Below, piece by piece: positions 1 to 8,879 of a stretch of 64,000 nucleotides of DNA. The notes under the pieces are model-generated. The model saw nothing but the letters and a program-made list of their open reading frames with translations. It ran no database searches and had not been told where the DNA came from. The stretch lies in the NCBI GenBank assembly GCA_051293835.1, contig JBPKMA010000013.1, positions 1-64,000 of the forward strand, in the 5' to 3' direction. The stretch comes from DATLZU01 sp051293835. GTDB lineage: Bacteria > Nitrospirota > Nitrospiria > Nitrospirales > Nitrospiraceae. The translations under genes were made by a program, and so were the position numbers. Every line of letters starts with the position of its first letter. The first letter of the stretch is position 1.

Positions 1-2
1 CG

Positions 3-878
3 TACAAGGCGAAGATCGAGTTAGGCAAACAGCTCTATTTCGACGGCCGGCTCTCCAAGAATAATGCGGTCTCGTGCGCGTTCTGTCATACGCCCGGCGC
101 CGGGTTTGCCGATCCACGCCAGACCTCAGTCGGCGTGGATGGCAAGGTGGGAGGGCGCCAGGCCCCAACCGTGTACAACACGGCGTTCAACCACCTGCAG
201 TTTTGGGACGGCCGCGCCCGGTCGCTGGAAGAGCAGGCCATTGGGCCGATTCAAAATCCGGTGGAGATGGCGGAAACCCATGAGAACGTGGTCAAGAAGC
301 TCGGGAAGATCAAGGGCTATCGGGAGCAGTTCCGTGCCGTCTTCGGGACCGAGGTCAATCTGCAGGGAATTGCCGAGGCGATCGCGGCCTACGAACGGAC
401 GATCCTCTCGACCAACTCCGCCTTTGACAAGTACATGTTGGGCGACAAGGCGGCGATGGACGAGGCGGCAGTGCGCGGCATGGTGCTGTTCAAAGGTAAA
501 GCCCGCTGCATCCTGTGCCACAACGGCCCCAACTTCACCGACGGTAAGTTCCACAACCTCGGCGTCCCGCAAGTCGGCCCGATGAAAGAGGACCTGGGCC
601 GTTACTACGTCACGCGGTTGGAGAAAGACAAGGGCGCGTTTAAGACGCCCACCCTCCGCAGCATCACAGAGACCGCGCCGTACATGCATGACGGGGTGTT
701 CAAGACGCTGGAGGAAGTGATCGACTTCCTCGACAAAGGTGGGGGGCCGAATCCCAATCTGAGCCCCCTCATCAAGCCGCTCGGGCTCACGGCTGAGGAG
801 AAAGCCGACCTCCTGGCGTTTCTCAAGGCCCTGACCGGCGAGCCGATCAAATTCGAGATGCCCAAGCTGCCGAAGTAG
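3..878 (+). CDS. Di-haem cytochrome c peroxidase (CcpA/MauG family), 5' end outside window
   Basis: Periplasmic di-haem peroxidase that would reduce H2O2 with electrons from small cytochromes. The reading frame is open from base 3, so the start and signal peptide lie upstream. Two haem motifs are visible, CAFCH near the visible N-terminus and CILCH about 140 residues later, followed by a YMHDG segment that could supply an axial Met ligand. The family is normally 320-370 residues and about 290 are seen. The MauG-type relatives share this fold, so the substrate is not fixed by sequence. The next two genes are a DUF1264 protein and a small cytochrome c, consistent with a periplasmic redox group. 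Confidence 0.9.
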   Translation, partial: YKAKIELGKQLYFDGRLSKNNAVSCAFCHTPGAGFADPRQTSVGVDGKVGGRQAPTVYNTAFNHLQFWDGRARSLEEQAIGPIQNPVEMAETHENVVKKLGKIKGYREQFRAVFGTEVNLQGIAEAIAAYERTILSTNSAFDKYMLGDKAAMDEAAVRGMVLFKGKARCILCHNGPNFTDGKFHNLGVPQVGPMKEDLGRYYVTRLEKDKGAFKTPTLRSITETAPYMHDGVFKTLEEVIDFLDKGGGPNPNLSPLIKPLGLTAEEKADLLAFLKALTGEPIKFEMPKLPK

Positions 879-992
879 ACCGTTTGAATCCTTTTCGGAG
901 TCTCCTTCCTCTAACGGGCATGTTGCTGGGCGGGATCGCGTGGACACGGGATCCCGCCGCTGCTCCCATTCATTACCTACAAGGAGGCCGCT

Positions 993-1520
993 ATGAGGAA
1001 CGGAGTGATCGTTGCGATAGCCATCGGGGTGTTCGGGTGCGGCGCTGTCGCGCCGCAGCATGTCGGCGCCGAGCCGAAGTCGCCGGTCGATGGGTATGAC
1101 ATCCATGTTCAAGCCCCGCACATGATGCACGACGGCACCGTGGGGGGACCGTATCATCATTACTGCAAGGGGATCTCCGACAAAATCCTCCAGTGTTTGC
1201 TGTTCAAATCCACAGACCCACGGGCGCAACTGATTGGGGTTGAATACTTCGTGGCGAAAGAGCTCTCCAGAAAACTCCCGCCCATTAAGTGGCATCGGCA
1301 TTTCCATGATCACAAGGTGGAGATCGCAACCGGCCGCGTCCAGGTGCTTGAGCCGGTGGACAAGGCGAAAGAAATTGCCGAAGCCGCCTCTAATACGGAC
1401 GGCGTCATCTATCACCTCTGGCAAGAAGGCCAGGAATTCCCGGACGGGACGGTGACCTTTCCACAGTCTCTCGGCCATACGTTCACCGGGCACAGCGAAC
1501 GGCTCGTTTCTGCTCCGTAA
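993..1520 (+). CDS. DUF1264 (OBAP-like) exported protein
   Basis: 175-residue protein with an N-terminal hydrophobic stretch and a Cys near residue 16, so it is probably exported, possibly as a lipoprotein. The body has the conserved pattern of the DUF1264/oil-body-associated protein family: HHYCK near residue 54, QCLLF near 67, a GVEYFV segment and a KWHRHFHDH histidine cluster. Biochemical function of this family in bacteria is not established. The His/Cys content would fit metal binding, which is inference. The start is set by a strong AAGGAGG at 981-987. Confidence 0.75.
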   Translation: MRNGVIVAIAIGVFGCGAVAPQHVGAEPKSPVDGYDIHVQAPHMMHDGTVGGPYHHYCKGISDKILQCLLFKSTDPRAQLIGVEYFVAKELSRKLPPIKWHRHFHDHKVEIATGRVQVLEPVDKAKEIAEAASNTDGVIYHLWQEGQEFPDGTVTFPQSLGHTFTGHSERLVSAP

Positions 1521-1651
1521 GTCAGGCCGTCCGTGCGTCGGGCAGGGCTTGTTACGCACAGCCCTGCCCGTGTGCATGGCCAGTGAACGCGAGGACAAAA
1601 GACGGGACGGCCGATAAACAGGGCGCCGTTTCTTGAAGAGGAGGAACGAAC

Positions 1652-2098
1652 GTGGGCGATCGGCTCAGGCGCGGCGTCGCAGTTTTTCTGGGCGTCATGG
1701 GGATCGTCGTCGGACCTACGTGGGGAGCTGACCCCGAAGTGCTGAGGCCGCGGGTCCCCCCTGACCAGCTTGAGGCTGCCCGAACGGTTATCAACCCGTT
1801 GCCTGCGACTCCGGAGAACGTCGAAAAGGGCAAGGCCCTCTATCACGGCAAGGCCTTTTGTGTCACCTGTCACGGGCGGGACGGAAAAGGGCTCGGGGAG
1901 ATCCCGGGGCTGGTCGGCCGGCTTCCGCGCAACTTCACGGACCAGGCTTGGCAGGCGGCCAGAACCGACGGCGAGCTGTTCTGGATTCTCAAGAACGGCA
2001 GCCCGGGCACCGACATGGCCCCGTTCATTCCGCTTATTCTGACCGAAGAAGAAGCCTGGCAGGTGTTGCTCTATGTGCGGTCGTTCGGCGGCCGCTGA
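1652..2098 (+). CDS. Small mono-haem cytochrome c
   Basis: 148-residue exported cytochrome c. Residues 1-25 form a signal peptide, the haem motif CVTCH lies near residue 70 in the classic context CVTCHGRDGKG, and a later Met (DMAPF) is a candidate sixth ligand. The GTG start is chosen because AAGAGGAGG precedes it at 1635-1643. It lies 130 bp after the DUF1264 gene and two genes after the cytochrome c peroxidase, for which it could be an electron donor (inference). Confidence 0.88.
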   Translation: MGDRLRRGVAVFLGVMGIVVGPTWGADPEVLRPRVPPDQLEAARTVINPLPATPENVEKGKALYHGKAFCVTCHGRDGKGLGEIPGLVGRLPRNFTDQAWQAARTDGELFWILKNGSPGTDMAPFIPLILTEEEAWQVLLYVRSFGGR

Positions 2099-2100
2099 CA

Positions 2101-2140
2101 AATAGCTCGAAAAGGGGTCGAATAGCTCGAAAAGGGGTCG
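2101..2140 (+). repeat. Two tandem copies of a 20-bp unit
   Basis: Bases 2101-2120 and 2121-2140 are identical 20-mers (AATAGCTCGAAAAGGGGTCG) immediately after the cytochrome c stop. The second copy runs into the left arm of the inverted repeat described next. Confidence 0.95.
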
Positions 2141-2201
2141 GGAGTCTTTTATTTCCCTTTTTATTCCTCAGCGGAGTGCGGAAAAGACTCCCGACCCCTT
2201 T
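2131..2201. repeat. Perfect 20-bp inverted repeat with 31-nt spacer
   Basis: Left arm 2131-2150 is the exact reverse complement of 2182-2201 and the spacer is 2151-2181. The arms carry GGGTCGGGAGTC flanked by A/T runs. It could fold as a rho-independent-like structure in either direction. Its form also resembles REP-type palindromes mobilised by Y1 transposases, but no transposase is present here, so that origin is inference. Confidence 0.85.
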
Positions 2202-2289
2202 TGTTCTCTTGACGGCCATTGGTGGAAGGGCTAGGCTTAGACGGTCTGAGGAGACCGCAGGTGCGGGGTGAGGGGCCGAAGGGAAGGCC

Positions 2290-3669
2290 GTGACGATGGC
2301 GGAGGGTGAGGGCACCGTTCTGGTCGTCGATGACGATGCAGAGATGTGTGAACTGGTCCGGGATGTGCTCAAGGAGCGGGGCCACCAGGTGACTACGGCT
2401 AGCGGAGGCAAAGAGGCGCTCCAACGACTTGCGGAAAGAGACTATGCGGCCGTGCTGACCGACCTCCGTATGAAGGATATGCCGGGCATCGAGCTGCTGC
2501 GCGCGATCAAACAGTCCTATCCCGACACCGGTGTGATCCTGATGACGGCGTTCGGTTCCGTGGAGACGGCGGTCGAGGCGATGAAGCACGGTGCGAGCGA
2601 TTACCTGGTCAAGCCGGTCAAGACGGACGAGTTGGTCCGGGTGGTCGAGCGCGTGCTGCGGGAGGCGGCCCTGCGGCGGGAGGTCGCGCGTCTCCGAAGG
2701 GAGGTGCACAAAGAATATAGCTTCCACCAGATTCTGGGGAAAAGCAAACCCATGCAAGCTGTGTTCGATTTGATTCGACGGGTCGCTGACAGTCCAACCA
2801 ATCTGCTCATTACCGGCGAGAGCGGGACAGGAAAGGAACTAGTCGCCAAAGCGATCCACTACAACAGCGACCGGCGTCATGCGCCGTTCGTGCCGGTCAA
2901 CTGTGCCGCCATTCCCGAGACCCTGCTCGAGAGCGAGCTGTTCGGCCATGTGAAGGGTGCCTTCACTGATGCCAGGGTGGACAAGCGCGGGCTCTTCGAG
3001 GAGGCTCACACGGGCACGTTGTTCCTTGACGAGATCAGCGAATTGCCAATCATGCTGCAAGCGAAGCTGCTGCGGGCGATCCAAGAGCGGGAGATCCGGC
3101 GGGTCGGCGCGACCAAACCAATCGCCGTGGACGTGCGCATCATTGCGGCGACTAACCTCGATCTGGCCGAGGAGGTGAAGGCGAAACGGTTTCGAGAGGA
3201 CCTGTACTACCGGCTAAACGTGATCGAGATTCGTCTGCCGCCGTTGCGGGAGCGGAGAGAGGACATTCCATTGCTGGTGGACGCCTTTCTGAAGAAGTGC
3301 GCTGAGGCTCGGGGCAAGCAGGTTCAGGGGGTGAGCGAGGCAGCACTGGCCCTGCTGGTCGATTACGCCTGGCCGGGGAATGTGCGCGAGTTGGAAAACG
3401 TGATCGAGCGCGCCGTGACTTTGAGTCGGGGGGCCAAGATCATGCCGGAAGATCTGCCCTCGGCGATTCAAGGAGCGCGAGGGGAACGGCGGATTCTAGA
3501 CGAGGCGGTGGAACGGACGCTGTCGTTAGAGGCAATGGAAAAGGAATACATCCTGCGGATTCTGGAGAAGACGGGCGGGAACAAGTACAAGGCCGCGCAT
3601 ATTCTGGGGATCGACCGGAAGACGCTCTATCGCAAACTGGGTGCGATCGAGGGGAAGATTCGGGAGTAA
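2290..3669 (+). CDS. NtrC-family sigma-54 response regulator (GAFTDA variant)
   Basis: 459-residue enhancer-binding protein with a receiver domain (residues 8-120, phospho-acceptor Asp58), an AAA+ sigma-54 interaction domain (about 145-385) and a Fis-type helix-turn-helix at the C-terminus (GGNKYKAAHILGIDRKTLYR). The Walker A motif GESGTGKE is near residue 176 and the Walker B GTLFLDE near 245. The sigma-54 contact loop reads GAFTDA rather than the usual GAFTGA. The GTG start at 2290 and an ATG at 2296 are both possible. The partner kinase begins 4 bp after the stop, so the two form a two-component pair. The target genes are not evident. Confidence 0.93.
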   Translation: MTMAEGEGTVLVVDDDAEMCELVRDVLKERGHQVTTASGGKEALQRLAERDYAAVLTDLRMKDMPGIELLRAIKQSYPDTGVILMTAFGSVETAVEAMKHGASDYLVKPVKTDELVRVVERVLREAALRREVARLRREVHKEYSFHQILGKSKPMQAVFDLIRRVADSPTNLLITGESGTGKELVAKAIHYNSDRRHAPFVPVNCAAIPETLLESELFGHVKGAFTDARVDKRGLFEEAHTGTLFLDEISELPIMLQAKLLRAIQEREIRRVGATKPIAVDVRIIAATNLDLAEEVKAKRFREDLYYRLNVIEIRLPPLRERREDIPLLVDAFLKKCAEARGKQVQGVSEAALALLVDYAWPGNVRELENVIERAVTLSRGAKIMPEDLPSAIQGARGERRILDEAVERTLSLEAMEKEYILRILEKTGGNKYKAAHILGIDRKTLYRKLGAIEGKIRE

Positions 3670-3673
3670 GCCC

Positions 3674-4738
3674 GTGAAGCTTCAGGCGGACGAGTCGGTC
3701 TGCAAGCTGATCGTTGAAGCGTTGCCGAATGGGTTTTTATTGGTCGACGAGGCAGGCACCATCGTGATGACAAATCCCTGCCTGCTCGCCCAGTTCGGGT
3801 ATCAGGAGAAGGAGTTATTGGGGCAATCGGTGGAAGTGCTGCTGCCAAAACCGGTGCAGGCGATCCATCGGGCTCACCGGGTCGCCTACATGCACCATCT
3901 TGAAGCCCGCCCGATGGGGCGAGGACGGGAACTCTACGGTCTGCGGAAGGACGGTACCGAATTCCCGGTCGAAATCGGATTGACTCCTCTTCAGGTAAAC
4001 GGACGCACGTATGTCTTGGCCTCCGTCATCGATATCACAGAGCGCCGGCGTTTGGAAGAGCAGTTGCGCCGGACCGAACGGATTGCGGAACTAGGCATGC
4101 TGGCTTCGGGCATGGCCCATGAAATCGGCACGCCCATGAATGTCATCCTCGGCAGGGCGGAGTATCTGCTGAAGCGAGTCACGGAGGAGCCGATCAAAAA
4201 GAGCCTGCAGATTATCGTCACGCAGGTCGAGCGGATCATGAGAGTGATGAACCAACTGCTGGCCTTCGCCAGGCGGCGCCCGGTCGAGCGGCAGCCTCTC
4301 GATCTGCGGGAGACGATCGAGGCCAGTCTCGAAATGTTCCAGGAACGCTTGGCGCGGCACGGCATCCGGGTAGAGAAAACCTTCCAGGACGACTGTCCAA
4401 AGGTCCACGCCGATGCGGACCAGATGAGCCAGGTGCTGATCAACCTGATCATGAACGCTGTCCACGCCATGCCGGAAGGCGGCTCGTTGCGGATCGGCCT
4501 CGCTCGGTCCAACGGAACGGTCCGGTTGACCGTGGCCGATACCGGCCACGGGATCGCGCAGCAGGATCTCCCAAGGATCTTCGACCCGTTCTTCACCACC
4601 AAGGAGACGGGCAAGGGCACGGGGTTGGGACTGACCGTGGTGAAAGGCATTATCGACGAACATGGCGGATCGATTTGGGTTGAAAGCGAACCGGGAAAAG
4701 GGGCCACCTTCACCATCAGCCTGCCAGTGAGCCAATAA
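3674..4738 (+). CDS. PAS-domain histidine kinase, partner of the upstream regulator
   Basis: About 354 residues with no membrane segment, so probably a cytoplasmic sensor. A PAS domain occupies about 15-130, followed by HisKA with phospho-acceptor His149 (HEIGTP) and a complete HATPase: N box NLIMNAVHAM, G1 DTGHGI, F box PFFTTK and G2 GTGLGL. A longer frame runs back to 3641 inside the preceding gene. The GTG at 3674 is preferred because it sits 4 bp after that gene's stop. The PAS ligand cannot be read from the sequence. Confidence 0.9.
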   Translation: MKLQADESVCKLIVEALPNGFLLVDEAGTIVMTNPCLLAQFGYQEKELLGQSVEVLLPKPVQAIHRAHRVAYMHHLEARPMGRGRELYGLRKDGTEFPVEIGLTPLQVNGRTYVLASVIDITERRRLEEQLRRTERIAELGMLASGMAHEIGTPMNVILGRAEYLLKRVTEEPIKKSLQIIVTQVERIMRVMNQLLAFARRRPVERQPLDLRETIEASLEMFQERLARHGIRVEKTFQDDCPKVHADADQMSQVLINLIMNAVHAMPEGGSLRIGLARSNGTVRLTVADTGHGIAQQDLPRIFDPFFTTKETGKGTGLGLTVVKGIIDEHGGSIWVESEPGKGATFTISLPVSQ

Positions 4739-4930
4739 CCAAAAGCGAACAGAAGGTAGCGGATAGCTGAGCGCTTTTTCCTTCTGGGACTGTGGCATCC
4801 TGCGACAGTGTTTGGCCTGCCGCTGAGGCTTTTTTCCCGGGGAGACCTGGTGCCAGTGACGCTCTTCTGCGCGTTCGAGCTGAATCTTGATGAAAAATCA
4901 CCTGGTTGTGCCGCCTGGCGGGCCGGCCAG

Positions 4931-4944
4931 ATGGGCATGCCCAT
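4931..4944. promoter_or_regulatory. 14-bp perfect palindrome upstream of a receiver gene
   Basis: ATGGGCATGCCCAT is its own reverse complement and lies 48 bp before the receiver-protein start, in a 250-bp intergenic stretch. It shares the GGGCATGC element with the palindrome at 7051-7075, so it could be an operator. This rests on symmetry only. Confidence 0.4.
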
Positions 4945-4991
4945 TGCCTTACGTGGGCGCCAGGAATCTCCTGGTCAAAAGGGGAACATTG

Positions 4992-5378
4992 GTGCACGGA
5001 GAGAGGGCACTCGTGTTACTTGTCGTCGAAGACGATCTGGATATGCGCAGCTTATTGCGCGACGAGCTGATGAGCGAAGGGTATCAGCTCCGGGAGGCTG
5101 CCAATGGGGAGGAGGCCCTTTTGGCGATTGCCACGGAGGTTCCGGATTTGATCCTGACGGATCTCAAGATGCCGGCCGGGGGATTGGAGTATGTGAGCCG
5201 ACTGCGACAGGCCGCGCCTCGATGCCCGATCGTGCTCATGACTGCCTTCGGCGAGCCAGCGATTCGGCAGGAAGTGCTCGCTCGTGGAGCCACGGTCTAC
5301 TTCGATAAGCCCGTCCGCATTGCGGAGTTGAAGGCGTCCATCAAACGGTTGCTGGATCAGCAGCAACGCATAGTTTGA
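4992..5378 (+). CDS. Single-domain response regulator (receiver only)
   Basis: 128-residue CheY-like receiver with acidic pocket VVEDD at about 11-15, phospho-acceptor Asp57 (LILTDLKMP), the conserved Thr in LMTAFG and the Lys in YFDKPV. There is no output domain, so it acts by protein contact or in a phosphorelay. The open frame extends upstream to 4887, but the extra residues do not look like receiver sequence. The GTG at 4992 has AGGGGAA upstream and is chosen. It sits between a kinase and a sigma-54 activator that lacks a receiver. Confidence 0.88.
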   Translation: MHGERALVLLVVEDDLDMRSLLRDELMSEGYQLREAANGEEALLAIATEVPDLILTDLKMPAGGLEYVSRLRQAAPRCPIVLMTAFGEPAIRQEVLARGATVYFDKPVRIAELKASIKRLLDQQQRIV

Positions 5379-5510
5379 GTTTGAACCTAGCTCAGCGCAA
5401 ACCGCGAATAGCCGGGAGCTCGAAGGGACGGCTGCCCGTGAGGCCGGCGCGGTTCGCGGTCAGTTATTCGCTGTGGGCTTTTTCTCTGGAAGAAGGAGGA
5501 GACCACGCAC

Positions 5511-6956
5511 GTGGAGACGGCCGGGTTTCCGAATACCTCATCTGCAAGTGGCCCGTTTGTCGATGAGGTGTTGAACGCGCGAGTAGAGGCACTCAAGCTT
5601 CTGGCCGACCATCTTTCCGATCGCGTCCGGGTCGCGGTGCTTGGACCTGATTTGCGGATTGTCTATTCGAACGAGTCTGCCTGGGCCCAGGCGGCCGACC
5701 GCGATGCCGTGCGGCCGGCTCTGTGTTACGAGATCATCGGTCGACGAGTGGAACGCTGTGCCCCCTGTCCGGCTGTGCAGACCTTCACCACCGGCGAAGC
5801 GGCATCGGTGCCGGATCCGTCCGGCGACCAATTTCCATGCGGTATCAGCTGCGCAGTTCCGTTGAAGTCCTCGAGACACGAGACACAGTCGGTTCTCGTC
5901 TTCCTGAATCCACAGAAAGGCGCGGGAACAGCTCCCCTCCCGATCCGGGGAACCGGCGATCTCGAGCAGCGAGAAGGAGAGAGCCAGCTCGGCGAACTGA
6001 TTGGCCGGAGTCCGGCGATGCGACAGGTGTTCGAAATGATTCGCCTGGTTGCGAACAGCCAAGCCACGGTGCTGCTCCAAGGCGAAAGCGGGACCGGGAA
6101 GGAACTGGTCGCGAGAACCATCCACCGGCTCAGCGCCCGCTGCGATCGCCCCTTCGTCGTTATCGACTGCGGCTCCTTGCCCGAGGCCTTGCTGGAGAGC
6201 GAACTGTTCGGCCATGTGAAGGGCGCCTTCACCGGCGCAGTGTCGCCCAGGCGCGGGTTGTTCGAGGAAGCCAACGGGGGAACGATCTTTCTGGACGAAA
6301 TCGCGGATACCTCCTTGCAGTTTCAGGCCAAGCTGTTGCGGGTGCTGCAAGAAGGGGAGATCAAGCCGGTGGGGAGCAGCCAACGGATCAAAGTGGATGT
6401 GCGGGTTATTTCGGCCAGTAACAAAGATCTCCTGGACCTGGTCAAGGCGAAAGCCTTTCGCCAGGATCTCTACTACCGGCTGGCGGTATTGCCCTTGTTT
6501 TTGCCGCCGCTCCGCGAACGACGAGAAGACATCCCGCTGTTGGTCAAGCATTTTCTGGCGATGTCCTGCAGACGACACCGACAACCCCTCCGAACGGTGA
6601 CACCCGAAGCCATGCAGGCGTTGACGAACGCGCCCTGGCCTGGGAACGTGCGCGAACTACAGCATGTGATCGAGCGCGCCGTCGTGACCACCAGGGGACC
6701 CGAGCTCACCTGCAAGGATTTCGTCGGTCTTGCCGCGCTTCCTCCGTGCGGTGACTTGCGAACCGTCTCGCGCAGCGCCGCGCGACAGGCGGAGCAGGCT
6801 CGCATCCTTCAGGCGCTTCAAGAAGCTGGGGGCAACCGGGTCAAAGCCGCCCGCCTCCTAAAGATCAGCCGTGCCAGCCTTTACAACAAGCTGCGCGAGT
6901 ACGGGATCGCCCGAGAGCAGGAACCTCGAAGAACAGGAATAGCCGACAGCCAATAG
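5511..6956 (+). CDS. PAS-containing sigma-54 activator
   Basis: 481 residues. Instead of a receiver it has an N-terminal PAS-like sensor (about 20-145) containing a CAPCP motif and other cysteines (Cys near 72, 84, 87 and 109), so a redox or metal signal is possible (inference). The AAA+ domain (about 160-395) has GESGTGKE, an intact GAFTGA loop and Walker B GGTIFLDE. A Fis-type HTH (GGNRVKAARLLKISRASLYN) ends the protein. The GTG start has AGAAGGAGGAG upstream. It follows the lone receiver by 132 bp. Confidence 0.9.
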   Translation: METAGFPNTSSASGPFVDEVLNARVEALKLLADHLSDRVRVAVLGPDLRIVYSNESAWAQAADRDAVRPALCYEIIGRRVERCAPCPAVQTFTTGEAASVPDPSGDQFPCGISCAVPLKSSRHETQSVLVFLNPQKGAGTAPLPIRGTGDLEQREGESQLGELIGRSPAMRQVFEMIRLVANSQATVLLQGESGTGKELVARTIHRLSARCDRPFVVIDCGSLPEALLESELFGHVKGAFTGAVSPRRGLFEEANGGTIFLDEIADTSLQFQAKLLRVLQEGEIKPVGSSQRIKVDVRVISASNKDLLDLVKAKAFRQDLYYRLAVLPLFLPPLRERREDIPLLVKHFLAMSCRRHRQPLRTVTPEAMQALTNAPWPGNVRELQHVIERAVVTTRGPELTCKDFVGLAALPPCGDLRTVSRSAARQAEQARILQALQEAGGNRVKAARLLKISRASLYNKLREYGIAREQEPRRTGIADSQ

Positions 6957-7050
6957 CACCAGTTTATCCACGCCCCCTCTCTTTCATCCTCTTTTTAATC
7001 CCAGGATTCGGTGCGATTTGATGGCAACGGCAGGGATCCGGTTTCAGAGC

Positions 7051-7075
7051 CGGGCATGCAAACTTTGCATGCCCG
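7051..7075. promoter_or_regulatory. 25-bp near-perfect palindrome
   Basis: Twelve-base arms (CGGGCATGCAAA and its exact complement) surround a single C at 7063. It lies in the 295-bp non-coding stretch between the sigma-54 activator and the first two-CxxC gene and shares GGGCATGC with the palindrome at 4931-4944. Candidate operator or cruciform. There is no T-run to make it a terminator. Confidence 0.5.
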
Positions 7076-7251
7076 CCCAGACTGCCGGGAGTGTCGTGCT
7101 TGCCTTCGCCCGCTCGACCAACCTGAAAGTTTTGAATTTCATTGAAGAAGGAAACGAGGAAGGTTCTCACCACCCTGACGGCATATCTGTTGCTCAACAC
7201 GCGAGGAGCGCGTTCCTGTGGCTTCTCTTGTATGGCGGGGAATGCCGGACT

Positions 7252-7443
7252 GTGAGACCCCTGATCTGCGCCTGCTGCGGCCGCGTTCTGACCCATGCAA
7301 TCTGGGATAAGTTCACTGAACAGGTCTACTGCGACCAGTGTATTCCTCCGCTGCCCCCGGTCTTTGAGCGGAATGTCCGGTCTCGCAGCTTCACGGCTAT
7401 GAGTCATCGAACGGGAGGGGCACGGAAACGATCCGATGGGTGA
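7252..7443 (+). CDS. Small two-CxxC (zinc-ribbon-like) protein 1
   Basis: 63-residue protein with CACC near residue 6 and CDQC near 29, spaced as in a small treble-clef or rubredoxin-like zinc site. The GTG start at 7252 is chosen because the cysteine module begins right after it. The frame is open further upstream but that sequence looks non-coding. Its end overlaps the start of the next two-CxxC gene by 8 bp, implying co-translation. Function unknown. Related small proteins occur at 7436, 8597, 12567 and 55811. Confidence 0.55.
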   Translation: MRPLICACCGRVLTHAIWDKFTEQVYCDQCIPPLPPVFERNVRSRSFTAMSHRTGGARKRSDG

Positions 7444-7609
7444 GAAAGACAAAAACATCTTGGAACCCCAGGACAGCCCGTGCGAGTGCTGCGGGCGTGC
7501 TTCGCCGCGCCTGTTCTTCGATAACCGCAGCCAACTGCTTCTGTGCCCGCAGTGCTTTAAGGGCATGCGAGAACTCCGGGCGCGCCAGCCCGTTCGGCAA
7601 TCAGCCTAG
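7436..7609 (+). CDS. Small two-CxxC (zinc-ribbon-like) protein 2
   Basis: 57-residue protein beginning MGEKDKNILEPQ, with CECC near residue 17 and CPQC near 39, separated by an LFFDNRSQLLL segment. The pattern C-x2-C ... F/LD ... LC-x2-C recurs in the proteins at 8597 and 12567. It is probably a cytoplasmic zinc-binding adaptor (inference). It overlaps the upstream two-CxxC gene by 8 bp and is followed 24 bp later by a TPR-like gene. Confidence 0.6.
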   Translation: MGEKDKNILEPQDSPCECCGRASPRLFFDNRSQLLLCPQCFKGMRELRARQPVRQSA

Positions 7610-7633
7610 GGGCAAGAGTGATCGGGTGATCTT

Positions 7634-7951
7634 GTGAGACAGAAGACCCGATATCAGATGCACTTGGCCGATGAAGAGGCAAAGCTCCGCTGGTTGATCA
7701 CCCGTCAGCCCGGCAGTGTTGAGCTCCGGTATTACCTGCTGTTTCTATTGGTGGCGAACCGGCAACATCTTCAGGCGGCCAAAGAATGTGAGCGGATTCT
7801 GGCGCATCGGCCTGACGATGTGATCGCCGGAATGTGGATGGCGACTTTGGCAAGGCGCTTGGCCCTCGAACGGCTCCGTCACGCGATTCGGCAACGGCGC
7901 AAGAGCCGCGGCCATCGTTGGTGGGGTCATGTCTGCCGCTCCTCAGAGTAA
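7634..7951 (+). CDS. Small TPR-like protein
   Basis: 105-residue protein whose residues 20-75 read as a tetratricopeptide-type helical pair (LRYYLLFLLVANRQHLQAA, then ERILAHRPDDVIAGMW). The C-terminus is strongly basic (RRLALERLRHAIRQRRKSR). It probably mediates protein contacts. It resembles in style the TPR protein at 14287-14607. GTG start. There is no clear operon partner beyond the small two-CxxC genes before it. Confidence 0.55.
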   Translation: MRQKTRYQMHLADEEAKLRWLITRQPGSVELRYYLLFLLVANRQHLQAAKECERILAHRPDDVIAGMWMATLARRLALERLRHAIRQRRKSRGHRWWGHVCRSSE

Positions 7952-8596
7952 CGTGGTCGTTGCTGGCGCGACCGACGCATAGGCTCGTTTCAACCTTCTT
8001 ATTCCGCCGTACCGTCGACACGTCATCTCACGACCTCTTCAAAAGCGGCCGTTCCCGCTCGCGGGAGGTCATCTCTAAAGTCTCTCGGCTGCCATGGTTG
8101 CGTTTTCCCCTTCTGTAGTGGTGGTTGATCGGCAAGCCTCACCAGAACGCGGAGAGTATGCCTCGGTAGCTGAGAAAGGGGTCGATGAGAAAGGGCCGGA
8201 GTCGGCGGAAAGCCCGAAGGAACGACGCGGGTGGAGCCCTGGGCATGAGCCAGGGCGCCGGTGTCCGATTCTCTCCTCGCCGCAGCAGTCTCCTCCGACT
8301 GTGCAATCTTTGCAGGCTTGATCACTGCCGCGGAACGGAGCCAACGTGAGCAGGCCCGGTATTTCTTCAGGTCTTCAGGCTGAAGGCTCGGTTGTTTGCG
8401 CAGATCGGCGGTAGAGCTGATTGCACGTGGGAGGTATCAGAGTTGCTTTTCGTGCTCGAAGAGGGTTGTCGGCAAGCGAGGACCGGGGAACAGGTGAACG
8501 GTCTCGGGTGAGCGAGGGCCGTCGTCCGAAATGACGGCGAGGATGTGATTGTGATCAACGGCCACGGAAAAACCAGTCGAAAGGAAGGGCAGTCCA
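7952..8596. other. 645-bp stretch without a convincing gene
   Basis: Several short frames exist on both strands but none has a good ribosome site together with protein-like composition. A 7-bp stem (8236-8242 with 8250-8256) is present without a T-run. Nothing else was recognised. Confidence 0.5.
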
Positions 8597-8770
8597 ATGA
8601 ACTCATCGGGGCAGAAACAGATGCCGGCGCGGTACTGCGATCGGTGCGCCCGGCGGTCGTCAACCCTGGTTCTCGATGACCTCAGTCTGCAAGAACTCTG
8701 CGCTGAGTGTCGGCGAGAACTGGCGCGATTACGAGCAAGATACAGCCGGCCCGCCAAGACGGGGCGTTGA
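8597..8770 (+). CDS. Small two-CxxC (zinc-ribbon-like) protein 3
   Basis: 57-residue protein with CDRC near residue 14 and CAEC near 34, separated by an LVLDDLSLQELC segment, then a basic tail (RRELARLRARYSR). It has the same length and cysteine layout as the protein at 7436. The ATG start is supported by AAAGGAAGGGC at 8579-8590. Function unknown. It precedes the membrane kinase gene by 109 bp. Confidence 0.6.
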   Translation: MNSSGQKQMPARYCDRCARRSSTLVLDDLSLQELCAECRRELARLRARYSRPAKTGR

Positions 8771-8879
8771 CCTGACTCTGGAGCCCGCCGGCGACCAGCA
8801 TGTTCGCCTGGAGTGTACATGCGCGGCCCAGCGGTGTTAGCATACCGGTGAGCCTTACGTTCAGTCTCGGTCGATCAGC

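Noticed and set aside
126..1598. 490-residue minus-strand open frame
   Set aside because: It runs antisense through the cytochrome c peroxidase and DUF1264 genes, both of which have clear motifs. High GC makes long shadow frames common.
8236..8256. 7-bp stem-loop as a terminator
   Set aside because: The stem is short, there is no T-run and no gene ends just before it.
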